Source: Labia minor (taxonomy: Eukaryota > Arthropoda > Insecta > Dermaptera > Spongiphoridae). From it: a DNA stretch of 64,000 nt. The stretch lies in assembly GCA_963082975.1 (NCBI GenBank), contig OY720345.1, forward strand, positions 13,666,491 through 13,730,490, given 5' to 3'. The notes under the pieces were generated by a model. The model did not search any database. It was not told the origin of the DNA and saw only the letters and a program-made list of their open reading frames with translations. Positions 11,151 through 21,120 of the stretch are shown piece by piece. The number at the start of each line of letters is the position of its first letter. Position 1 is the first letter of the stretch. The position numbers and the translations under genes are program-made.

Positions 11151-11805
11151 TTCTAATGGATGGTAAAAGACTGACGAAACATAAGTTTATACAAAAACCA
11201 ATTGGGAGATACAATTAATTAATTAAATAAACCGAGAACACGGTGGTCTGTAATAGCTTACTTTGGATAAGGATGGTTGAAGGAATGAAGTTCATGATGT
11301 GTGAAGTAAAACTTTCGAATTTTGTACCATTTAGGAATAAATTATTATAAATAAAAAGTCAATATTTTGAGTTCAGAGGGAGTGTATGATTTGAAATACA
11401 CTAAATGGACTTGGGCACTTGGTTTAGTTTGTAGATTTATAAATTATTAATTTCTCTAAATGTAATCTTCTGTGATATTCTCTTTTAACAGTTCATAAAA
11501 TCTTCAAAATATTCTATTTTCAAATAAACTGAATTTTTTTTAACATGGATCACACGTTTCTAATTATATAATAAATAATTTATTAAGATCGGAACTGAAA
11601 TAGGAACATAGTTTTAAAAATTTTAATTTTTATATTTATTTTAATATTTTTAATATTTTATTAGAAGAATTTAAAACGATATTGGAATCGAGAAACTCCT
11701 ATTATCATGCAGTTTATGGGTTTATCTCGTCATTATTACTATCAAGGGGAATCAAAATTAAATTTCATAAAATAATTATTATTTTGGTTAATTTTGTTGT
11801 ATTAT
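11151..11805. other. AT-rich intergenic DNA
   Basis: No gene or repeat end was recognised between the hAT composite and the non-LTR fragment. Confidence 0.5.
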
Positions 11806-12571
11806 ATGGATGTGTGTGAGGCGTGGTCTATGAACTTTGGAGACGAGCGTAGTTTTAGAGTATTTGAGATTATGATTTTTCGCAGCATTTATGGGCCAAA
11901 GAAAGATGATGTCACCAGGGAATGGCGGAGACGGTAGAACGAGGAATTGCATTACCTCTATGCATCTCCAGACATAGTTAGGGTTATAAAAACGAAGAGA
12001 CTGCGATGGACAGGGTACATGGCTAAAATGAGAGAAGAAAGAATGGCGAAAAATATATTGGGGGGAAGACCGATTGGGAAACGTTGGCTTATGAGTAGGG
12101 TGACCAAACGTCCCGTTTTTTCCGGGATTGTCCCGTTTTGGTGCTCTGTCCCGGCGTTCCGAAAAAGTCTTCGGGACAGCCTATTGTCCCGTTTTTTTTA
12201 AATATTTAGGACATTTCGTACTTTTTTTCAAAATTTTTCAATTTGCTTTTAAAAAAAAGGTCAAACGTTTTCTGGGCTAAGCTTTTGAACATTTAGTACT
12301 TTTTTAAAAATTTTTTTCAATTCGCTTCTAAAAAAAAAATAAAAACAAAAAAGGTAAACCGATTGTCCCGGTTTGTTGCTTTCGAAATAGTAGACTCATA
12401 AGTAGGGTGACCATATTTATCACCCTACTTATGAGTCCAACGTCGCAGTGGGACAATGTAGGAAAGGCCGTAAGGGAAATGGGAGAAAATAGGATTGAGA
12501 TCTGTGTAGCTCAGGATTGGGCTACTCGAAGAAATGTGGTAGCTGCGGCCAAGAACTTTCAAGTTCCGTAA
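11806..12571 (+). pseudogene. Non-LTR retrotransposon reverse-transcriptase C-terminus, interrupted
   Basis: The frame reads RVFEIMIFRSIYGPKKDD, EWRRR, a TAG stop (11935), NEELHYLYASPDIV, IKTKRLRWTGYMAKM and ERMAKNILGGRPIGKRW. This is the C-terminal region of endonuclease/reverse-transcriptase proteins common in arthropod non-LTR elements (RTE/jockey-like; the clade is not resolved here). A 332 bp MITE interrupts it at 12096. The frame resumes after 12436 with SQWDNVGKAVREMG and RNVVAAAKNFQVP, ending at TAA 12569. The catalytic part of the polymerase is missing, as expected from 5' truncation. After the stop comes a GATAGATAG-like tail, typical of a 3' end. It is dead because of the stop, the insertion and the truncation. 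Confidence 0.85.
12096..12427. mobile_element. hAT-like MITE inserted in the non-LTR fragment
   Basis: It starts TAGGGTGACCAAACGTCCCG and ends TCACCCTA. It is flanked by the 8 bp direct repeat CTTATGAG (12088-12095 and 12428-12435). The element is rich in the motif TTTGTCCCG and its complement, and is non-coding. Just inside the right end it holds an inverted copy of the left end plus the flank, forming an 18 bp perfect hairpin stem (12393-12410 with 12420-12437). Confidence 0.85.
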
Positions 12572-13079
12572 GACCACAGGAATAGATCGATAGATAGTTA
12601 GGTGATCGTAACACGTTTCAGTTAAATAAAAAACAATTCAGGATTGAATATTATTATTAATCATTATGTTAATGTGCATTAAAAATAGGTACAAATAGAA
12701 ATCATTTTTTTTTCAATTATAATGAATATTTTTAAAATTTATATTTATACAATAATCTTAATTAAAAGTTACATTTTTTATTATTATATTTATATTTTTC
12801 AATTTAGTGTTCATGTTTTTTTAATGGGATAAATAATTTATTGAGTTAGGTAGAAGTAATTGTCCATAAAGCAATTGAATTGGATTGTGTTTGGAGTCCC
12901 GCCAAAATATTAACTCATCAATACACTTTTACCCAAATAATTTATGCCACTCTTTTTATTTCGATCTATGATAAATACATTTGTTCACTTGAAAATGGAG
13001 GGAGGTTTTATTAAGTATAGAAAAAAAATATCTCTTTAATGTCTTAAAGTATATACATTTCTTTTGTGTTAGATTCATT
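12572..13079. other. AT-rich intergenic DNA
   Basis: Nothing beyond A/T-rich sequence and the short retrotransposon tail at its start. Confidence 0.5.
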
Positions 13080-13294
13080 CCTGACTGGGTCATTAGGTCG
13101 CCCCTGCTCTATTTTGAAAGGAAGCAAGGAGAGTGTTGGGACTGGCGGGGATAGAAGAGGGTGTGGGTGTGTGGATAGGGATGGGGGATAGGAAGGAGAA
13201 AGGGCCACTCAATTATTTACATCGTTCTCAGTTGTTGGTGGTGGTTTTTCCTCTCTATTTGTGCAAATCAAAAACGCTAACAAAACTCTCGCAT

Positions 13295-13345
<51 letters not shown>
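13080..13345. promoter_or_regulatory. Candidate regulatory island 4 ending in a CA/TA microsatellite
   Basis: A G-rich block at 13125-13205 (GGGTGTGGGTGTGTGG) is followed by CACTCAATTATTTACATCG (NK2-like and forkhead-like cores). An (AC)n run at 13294-13304 then passes into (AT)n to 13345. The 100-codon open frame across it is mostly microsatellite and does not resemble a protein. Confidence 0.3.
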
Positions 13346-13349
<4 letters not shown>

Positions 13350-13975
13350 CACCTAAATGGATTTTATCACTTGTTGTTGTTGTTCATCTCGGAAATATTT
13401 TGAATTTCAACTGTTTCTCGCATTACGTCCATTGAATTGCAATGTTTGTTGTCTTTTGTGTATCTTTTTTTTTGTCTGTTGTTGTCTTATAATTTTAAAA
13501 AACAACAGACAAATGAAAGAAGAAACTAAAAATTTCATTTTGTCAATTAGTATTTTTGTTTTTAGATTTATTTGATATCAAATTAATAGCCATAAACAAA
13601 CAATTAATACTTATTAATTAATTAGTGGCAATAATAATAAATTTCAATAAAAATATTTATTTTATTCTGAATATAATTTGTAAATTTTCGAATTGTTATT
13701 TTTTTTTCAATTCTATAATAAACATGTTTAAATTTAAACAATGAAAACACTTTAATTGTTATGAAATAAATAAATACTATACTTAACAATTTCTTTATCT
13801 TTATAATTTGTATTCAAATAATAAAATATAATAATATTTAAATAAAATTGGCATTATCATGAAATACTCTTAATAAATTATTATTATGATTCATTATGAA
13901 ATATATTTATTTTTATATTATTGAATTATATATACTATTAAATATATATTAATTATTAGATTAAACTAAGAAATA
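13346..13975. other. AT-rich intergenic DNA
   Basis: T-rich sequence with TTG repeats at 13370-13385. No supported feature. Confidence 0.5.
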
Positions 13976-14232
13976 GGCTAAAGGATACAGTCGTTGGCCC
14001 CCTTAAGCAATTCCTAGTAGTCTTTAATGCATATCTGGGCAAAATGTGGAACAATCTGTGTCAAATTAGGTTTGCAGAACATAGATACTATGAGCATTTT
14101 GATGAATAAAAAAAAATCATTATCTCATGACATATGATTACAATACCATAGTTAATAGTGCAATTTTTAAAATAAAATTCTCTTATTATTTGTGTTTTAG
14201 TGATAGGGGGCCAACGACTGTATACTTTACCC
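13976..14232 (+). mobile_element. TA-flanked MITE, family H, copy 1
   Basis: The terminal inverted repeats contain CAGTCGTTGGCCCCC (left) and GGGGGCCAACGACTG (right), and it is flanked by TA on both sides (13974-13975, 14233-14234), as for Tc1/mariner-superfamily MITEs. The body matches the copy at 41237-41620 in the opposite orientation (AATCTGTGTCAAATTAGGTT and TGCAGAACATAGATAC). No coding capacity. Confidence 0.75.
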
Positions 14233-14293
14233 TACTTGAAATTGAATGTCCAATTTTATAGATTTTATTTTATTAAAAAAAATTAAATTTTAA

Positions 14294-14689
14294 TTTCAAA
14301 GAAACTTTCCTTATGCAATATTTCTCGGTCTCTTCTAGTTTACGAGATCAATTTTTTTTTTAGTTTGACAGATTATCTGGTTATCAACGTTGAAATGTGT
14401 GCAGCCATTAATTAATGTTCTATTGACTAATTTATTAATTATTCACTAGTTTTTGGTTTTTTTCGGTTCGGTTTGGATATAGGAAAATATTATTTAAATA
14501 ATTATTTTTTATATATCGAAACCGAACTGGAAAAAACACCAGAAAATTAGTGGAGTCCTCAGCTGACCAAATGAATGAAACATGGTAGCTAAATATAATA
14601 TCAATGAATTAATATTCAAATTTTAATAATTTTTATTTCGTAAACTAGAAGAGACCGAGAAATATTGCATAAGGAAGGTTTCTTTGGAA
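14294..14689. repeat. Nested inverted repeat (fold-back structure)
   Basis: Outer arms 14294-14345 and 14638-14689 (52 bp, few mismatches) contain TTATGCAATATTTCTCGGTC and its complement. Inside, a second pair at 14444-14480 and 14513-14552 contains TTCGGTTCGGTTT and its complement. The whole could fold into a two-stage cruciform. No clear target duplication was seen. It may be a foldback or MITE-type element with another inserted inside it; it is non-coding. Confidence 0.7.
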
Positions 14690-15619
14690 TACAAAGAAAG
14701 GAATCCACTGGCAAAGTTTCATCCAAATTTCTGAAGCTTCCCGTATTGTAAACAATTACCAATTATTATAATAATTGAATATCTTAATTGTTAGTTTTTA
14801 AATCTATCCAACTATCTATTAAATAAGTAATTTTTAAGGTTTAAATATATAATAAATATAATAATCAAATTTATTCTAATTTATTTTTTATTCTTTAAAG
14901 AAAAAACTCTTTAAGGTTGAAGATGTATTATAATCTTTTGATAATGCAAGTTTAAATCGATTGTTTTATTGGAATCCAATTGATGGTAATGTATTTTGTC
15001 TGTGTAAAATACATTTTCTCTATCTTCAGATCTAATTCCCAATTCCCTTTAGCTATTCCCTATTGCTTTCCTTAAATGACATATGATTGAGGGTAAAAGG
15101 GGCTTGGTTTTAAGCATTTTCAAATGCCCAGAGGGGTATCGGTGTCAAGATTACATGATAATATCCTCTAGGCATTCGATTTTATCAGTTACACGTTCTT
15201 CTACCACTAGAAAATTCCACCATTCATCTTATTCTACAAATATTTTAAGACAGAGAAAAGGGGTGCAAATAAAAAATAAATTATAATGAAAAAAAAATCA
15301 CTATTAAAGAATAAATATTTTTCTTAAATTCTCTCTATAATTGAAAAACAAAACCTGATTATATTATTTCTATTATTACTCTACATAATGAATATCTACA
15401 AAATAAGAAATTTATAAATTATTTTAAAAATTAGGAATTTGTTTGGTGTTTCAATCAGGTAGTAGGCAGGTATATATAGGTTCATAAAATAGAATTGAAC
15501 TAATAAATGTGAAACATTTATGCTTTGGAGAAAAATTTTATTTATTTAAATAATAAGTGAAATATTATCTGCAAAAATTAAGAATTGTTTAAGGAAATAT
15601 TAAATCAAAAAAAAGAAAT
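14690..15619. other. AT-rich intergenic DNA with one mixed-composition patch
   Basis: The patch at 15000-15290 is less AT-rich and has a 67-codon open frame (15083-15286) that resembles no protein I recognise. The rest is low-complexity A/T. Confidence 0.45.
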
Positions 15620-15696
15620 CTTTCGATATCGAGATTTTGATGTTTTTTTACGTTTTGAAGGTCCCTGGGTCATTTTCACTAAGGTTGAGAAAAATG

Positions 15697-15733
<37 letters not shown>

Positions 15734-16226
15734 ATGTAGACAAGATTACTCAAAAATGGTTTGAGCTAGAATAATGAATTTAGGTGCACGGGCATTATTC
15801 AAAATTCGTAGTTTTCTATCAACTTTTGAGAAATGTAGCTCATTCGGAAGAGGACCATTACCCCTACCACGTTATCATTTTAATCCCTCTAAACTGGCCG
15901 TAAGAATAAAAATATATGTTTGATAGTTTTTCATATGATTAAAAATTGTATAAAACTGCTATATATAGAATTTTAGCTTGATTGAATCGCTGAAAGTACC
16001 GGAATTAATTTTTTTTAAATTTTTTAACACGTTGACTGACAATCACACGCCAGCACGTGACGTGGTGTCATCAACAAAGGACCAAACAGGCGCATGTTTA
16101 ATAAATATTATTTATTAATTTTAATTTACAATTTAATTAATTAAATTTAATTTAAATATATAATATATGTTAGTTAATCCAATTCAAATTTGCGAGATAG
16201 TCTAGTGGAGACACTCCAGATTTATT
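15620..16226 (+). mobile_element. Family A element, copy A4, 5'-damaged
   Basis: It lacks the 5' terminal ACTATCTCGC repeat and starts within TCGATATCGAGATTTTGATG. The (CT)n(GT)n microsatellite lies at 15696-15733. It keeps the core and the 3' end GCGAGATAGTCTAGTGGAGACACTCCAG (to 16219), followed by ATTTATTT. CACGTG is at 16054. It appears older than A2, A3 and A8 because of scattered substitutions. Confidence 0.8.
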
Positions 16227-16284
16227 TTCGTTTGTTGTTTATTTCACATGACCATTTAAGAATTAATTTTGTTTAATATGTTTG

Positions 16285-16307
16285 TATATATATATATATA
16301 TATATAT
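16285..16307. repeat. (TA)n microsatellite
   Basis: Perfect TA dinucleotide run in AT-rich DNA. Confidence 0.9.
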
Positions 16308-16564
16308 TTGTAAATATATAATTAAATTAGTTTCAAGAATAATAGAAGAGTACTGTTTGTTGTTTATTTTAAAATATATACCTACCAACCTTTAATTGAC
16401 TCTTTTAAATTTAATAGAGAAAAAAGTTGTTATTGTATGTTATTTTCACTTTATAGAAGTGATTAGCATATTTTATGAAATTGATTTTTTTTTTTAATTT
16501 TTAGTAAAATTGAAGAAGATGAAAAGAAATTAAAAATGTATGTTTTGCTTTTGAAAACAAAAAA

Positions 16565-17300
16565 AATTATTGAAAGGGCCATGGAGGAAGGAAAATTGGA
16601 CATTGGTCCAGCAGCAAGTGACCTCATTTATCTCCCCCCCTCTCTCTCTTTCTCTTTTTCTCCCATTCTCCTTTTTGTTCATAAATAAAAAAAAATCCAA
16701 TACAGTGGATGCTCGCTCTTTAATCTCTCTCTCTCTCTCTATCTCCCTTTTTCTCTCATTCTCTTCCTCTTCTTCCTCTTTCTCTTTCGGGTTTCTCTCG
16801 CCCTTTTGCTCGTCTGGGGCCGATCAATTGATTTTTACAACAGCGCACTCACTGAACAGAGAGAGATAGAGAAAGAAATATCGTTCATTCTCTATCTCTT
16901 TTGCTCGCAGAGAAAGGAGAAAAATAAAATAAAAATGCCCCAAAGTCTCCACCCCTTCGGCCCTTGCGTTTTTTTTATCCGTAAAAAAGTTCGTAAGGGG
17001 TTAAAGGGGGTGGGGGTGGATCGACCAATACGCGAGGCCACGCCCGGGTAAAAAAAAAAAAAAAAAGAGTGAGGCCCGGGTTCAATGAATGAACTCCCGA
17101 TCAGAGAGAGAGAGAGAGAGAGAGAGAGTGAGAGATAGAGAGAGATAGAGAGAGAGAGAGAAAGAGAAAAGTAGGAGAAATGAATCCGGGAACGCCTTCC
17201 TAGCCCTTCAATCGTCCAATCAAATCGATGGATGATGAACGAATACAAAAACCAATCGACACCTGAATACCTCCCACCACCACCCTTCTTTTCTTTATCA
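16565..17300. promoter_or_regulatory. Candidate regulatory island 5 (CT/GA tracts, GC box, CCAAT)
   Basis: The most striking island. CT tracts lie at 16640-16660 and 16723-16770, and a long GA tract at 17103-17165. CCCTTTTGCTCG (16801) and CTCTTTTGCTCGC (16896) repeat a motif seen at 3164. GGCCACGCCCGGG (17036) is a GC-box/KLF-type site. CGATCAATTGATTTTT (16821), CGTCCAATCAAATCGATGG (17213) and ACCAATCGAC (17251) carry CCAAT with ATCGAT. Open frames of up to 118 codons are serine/leucine-rich translations of the CT tracts, not genes. Confidence 0.4.
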
Positions 17301-17749
17301 TTCTACCCCTTGAAACCAATCTCCTCACTAATGATTATCTAACAAATTTCATATATAAAAACACAATTAATAAATTTTAATCTCTCTATAAAAATTATTA
17401 TCTTAATTACTTTATAATTTTTACACCATTAAAGATGTTTTTAATTATGGCAAATCCTGTCTCTAAATCATGCATGTACCCCGATGAATAAAATATTAAT
17501 GAAAATTAAGAAGAATGAAATATATATGTAGTTATGAAATTATTTTCTCATATATAATAAGTATTAATCTATTAACTATAACTTAAGTGTATGTAATCTA
17601 AATTTAAAATTATACAAAAGCAAATGATTTTTTTTTTAATTTTGGCATTTAATATATTAATTAATAAATAATAACAAATTTTAGATAAAATTTATTAATT
17701 TAAAACTCATAATTGATTAGTATTCCATAAACATTTAAATTAAGCAAAA
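17301..17749. other. AT-rich intergenic DNA
   Basis: No supported feature. Confidence 0.5.
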
Positions 17750-17757
17750 GTATATAT

Positions 17758-18015
17758 CAGAGATTCTCAACCTTTTTTTTTTACCGCGGCACACTTTTAA
17801 CGGTTTAAAAATTTGGCGGCACACAAAGAAAAACATAAGTGTAAAAGTTTGCCATATTGAAAAAAGTGGTCCCAAAAACGGTTTACGTTTTTTTTAGAAC
17901 CAAATTGAAAAAATCTTGAAAAAAAAAGTCGGAAATGTTTAAGAGCCTCTTTACATTTGTAATAATTTGCCGGCACATTTTGATAATCTCGTGGCAGAGT
18001 GGTTGAGAATCACTG
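17758..18015 (+). mobile_element. hAT-like MITE, family D, copy 2
   Basis: It begins CAGAGATTCTCAACC and ends GGTTGAGAATCACTG. The flanking 8 bp duplication GTATATAT (17750-17757) and GTATATAC (18016-18023) differs at one base. The body carries ACCGCGGCACACTTTTAACG near the left end. Non-coding. Confidence 0.82.
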
Positions 18016-18023
18016 GTATATAC

Positions 18024-18620
18024 ATTATAATAACATTTCTATTAAATTTAAATAGAAAATTAATATTTACTATATTTACTGACACAATACCTATGTTATA
18101 GGTATACATATTATAGAATTTCACATATTGTATTCAAATTTCAGTTTACTGCCTAAGGAAAAATTAATTATACTTATGAAAAATAAAATAAATATATTTT
18201 AAAAAGAAATTGTAATAAATTTATATATTAATATATTAATTAATTAAATATTATTAATTTAAATACATAAATAAATATGTTTATTTAAGAAAACATGATA
18301 TTAAAGAGGGAAGTAAGTTTGGACTAACGAAAGGATGAAATAATGTGAAGTTTATTTCTAGTTACAAGAGGGTAAATTTTAATATATCCATCATTGCATG
18401 ATATTTGATATATTATAAATATTTTAATGGTGTATTTTATAATATATATAATTATTTTATTATAATAAATTTTTCAATCAATGATTAATTATTAATTGTA
18501 TTTTTATTTAATTTTTAATTTTTATTCACAGTTTGTGTTTGTTTTTCTTTTCACTTTAATTTTCTATTTTCATTTGTATTGTTCTTATCTTGTAAAGGAG
18601 ATCGCTAGATAAATTAATCT
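18024..18620. other. AT-rich intergenic DNA
   Basis: No supported feature. Confidence 0.5.
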
Positions 18621-18624
18621 TTCA

Positions 18625-19135
18625 ACTATTTCAAGTTTGATAGGGCAATAGGCAAGAGAGAGAAAGACAGAGAGATTTTCAAGGGGTGAAGGGTCAACGG
18701 AGTGCGAAGCACAGCCGTTTTCCTTTTCCCTCCCCCGCGCATCGAGCGTCGCGGCCCGTTTTCTTTCCCCCGCCTCGGCGTGGAGTTTTTTTTTTCATCC
18801 CCACCATTCGGCAGCTGTGAACCAATCGATTGATTTTCCTCTCTTTGCATGGAAAAATGGGTAAAAAAAGGGGTAGCCACGCCTTCTACTCTGGACATTT
18901 TTCCCAGCTGCCTGCAAAGAAAAAAGGGGTGGCGTTGTCGTCGGCGACCACCCTCTCCCACTTTTCTTCCTCCTCTTCACTTCCACTTCCATCCCAGGTG
19001 GGCGGATTCATTTCCACCCCCTTCTCTTTTGGAGCGAGTAATTCAGCCAATAACCAATAGATAGCCCAAAATGGATTGATTCAAAGGGCGGAAGCTCTTT
19101 TCCATGCCAATCCACCTCACCCTCCTCATCATTTT
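18625..19135. promoter_or_regulatory. Candidate regulatory island 6 (GC-rich core)
   Basis: GAGAGAGAAAGACAGAGAGA is at 18654-18673, and a CpG-containing segment at 18700-18785. CAGCTG (E-box) is followed by ACCAATCGATTGATTTT (18821) and CTTTGCATGG (octamer-like). AGCCACGCC (18875) and AAGGGCGGAAGC (19084) are GC boxes. Several overlapping frames of 65-111 codons exist on both strands, which argues for composition rather than coding. Confidence 0.4.
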
Positions 19136-20158
19136 CCAAAAATAAAAATAAAACCAAAACAAAAATCTATTTCTATAAATTTTGCAACAAGTGTCTAATT
19201 TCTAAAAATCTAATCAATTATATAATTAAAAATCAAAAATTTCAATAAAAATGAAAATTTCTATCTGTCCTATCTATCCCTTTTTCTCCCCCATCCTTTC
19301 TCTTTCAATTCCATAAATTTAATTTAATTTGTATATACAATAAATGTAATATAAAATAAATTCTACAATATTCATAACAAAAATTGTAAACATTTATTTA
19401 TTAATATTCTAGTAAATTGAATAGATTGTTTTGATAGCACTGATAAACTCTGCAACTATTTTCTTCAGAAATATATATATAGTTATCATATCAAAAGAAA
19501 AACAATTTAAAAGATATTAATCTTTTACTGAATACCATCTCATCAGAAGATAATTAATCATTCTTTCTATTTTTAATTTGAAAAAAAAAAAAAAAAATAA
19601 TTCATTCCAATTTCTATTGAACTGAACAACTCTTCTCTCCACCCACAAACCCATAACTTCACCACCGCCCCATTCGTGCTAGTGTTTTTTATTTTTAATT
19701 TATTCCACTTATCCGTTGTAACGATTATCCTGTTCTTAATCTTTTCACTACCACCCTCTCATCAATTCCACCCCTATTTTTTATGTATTGATTAAAACAA
19801 CCGATCAATTATTATATTCGAGAGAAAGTGAAAGAGTGGGGGGTAAAAAGCCCTCTGACTAAGTATTTTCAATGGTGTTTTAAAAAAATATGAATTTATA
19901 ATTATAAGATTAAAATTAATCATTGTAATTATAGAATATTAGAAATAGACATATTAAAATTAAAATTTCTCTTCTAAAAAAATATTATACATGATTTGCT
20001 TTTGTCATTAATAAAACTATTTAAAAATTCAAGATAACTAACTATAAATCATTTTTAGAATGATCATCAGTTTTTTTTTTAATTTATTTGCCTATCATAT
20101 TATAAATTAAACAAAAGAAAGAAAGTATGTATATATATATATTTATATCAATAAATAG
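19136..20158. other. AT-rich intergenic DNA with C/T-rich patches
   Basis: Pyrimidine-rich patches at 19265-19310 and 19620-19780 may be weak island remnants. There is a poly-A run at 19581-19597. No gene seen. Confidence 0.45.
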
Positions 20159-20437
20159 GAGGCAGCTAGCCGAGAGTGTAGCGTAGCAATTTTCTACACA
20201 AGAAGTAGGCGTTCGATTGCAACTAAGAAGAATTTTTTCTAATAAAATTCAATTTAATATCAGCTGCCTCCGGTTCAAGGAACTATCAGTTCCTGGTTCT
20301 ATACATGCGGAAGGCAACGGGAAACCACCGCATTAACATTCCCAAGAAAAATCATCATGGCTGGGCAGCTTCTAAGGCTATCCTAGTCATGATGATAGCC
20401 AAACTCCGAAACGGAGACGGCACCTTAAGAAGAAGAT
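20159..20437 (+). mobile_element. Probable tRNA-derived SINE
   Basis: The head has an A-box-like TAGCCGAGAGTGTAGC (20167) and a B-box-like GTTCGATTGCAAC (20211) at tRNA-like spacing. The body that follows contains GGAAGGCAACGGGAAACCAC, and the 3' end is CGGAGACGGCACCTTAAG followed by AAGAAG repeats. This is the layout of a Pol III SINE with an AAG-type tail. Only one copy is visible, so the family cannot be confirmed from this window. Confidence 0.65.
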
Positions 20438-20579
20438 ATCCATAAATGCAATTCAGATGGAGAATGATGCTGTATAGTTACGATCAAGGGATACAGCATA
20501 CAAATAATATACAATAAAAAAAAATAGTGACAGAAAGAAAGCAATATCTATATATCTATATATTTGAGCTGTTTCCCAG

Positions 20580-21120
20580 GGTTCGAGAAATATAAGGCGT
20601 GGCTTGACAAAAAAATAAAAAAAATAAAATAAAATAAAATAAAATAAAAAAAAAAAAATAAAAAAAAAAAATAAAAAATAAAAAAAAAAATTTCTCTCGA
20701 CGGTCGTCTCCACCGTCGACGACGTTGAGTTCATCCCCTCCAATTCATCCTCCCATCCCCCGCTAGTGTCGCCCCATCCCCTTCCATGGTCCCCTCGAAA
20801 GAGAAATCAATAAGCTATATACTGGAGATATACAGAGAGGGATTGATAGAGGCGGAGCTTGAAAAAAAGAAAGAGAGAGAGAGAAAGAGTGTAAAAGAGA
20901 AAGAGACTATAGAGAAAAAAATAATAATAAAAAAAAAAAAAAAAAATAAAATCTCTCCCCTTTCTGCCTTCACCTATACTTGCATCCCATCCCCCCACTG
21001 TATCCCCTTTAATGAGTAGTAGTCGTAGGAGCAACAGCCTCCAATTTCAACCAATCAATTAAAAAAGAAGGTGGAGCCAATACAAACGCTTTGCCAAACC
21101 CCTTTTTCAAAAAAAAAAAA
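20580..21120. promoter_or_regulatory. Candidate regulatory island 7
   Basis: AAGGCGTGGC (20594) precedes a pentameric TAAAA/A-run tract (20605-20690). Then come CGACGGTCGTCTCCACCGTCGACGACG, a CpG-rich patch with internal symmetry, and GA tracts (20866-20890). AACCAATCAATT (21049) carries a CCAAT box. Frames on both strands (75-96 codons) are low-complexity K/E- or F/L-rich and are rejected as genes. Confidence 0.35.

Noticed and set aside
16892..17248. 118-codon open frame on the minus strand
   Set aside because: It is a translation of the GA/CT tract (S/L repeats) with no domain, and overlapping frames exist on the other strand.
20167..20233. Functional tRNA gene
   Set aside because: The A and B boxes are present, but no cloverleaf with paired acceptor ends is visible and a SINE-like body follows directly.
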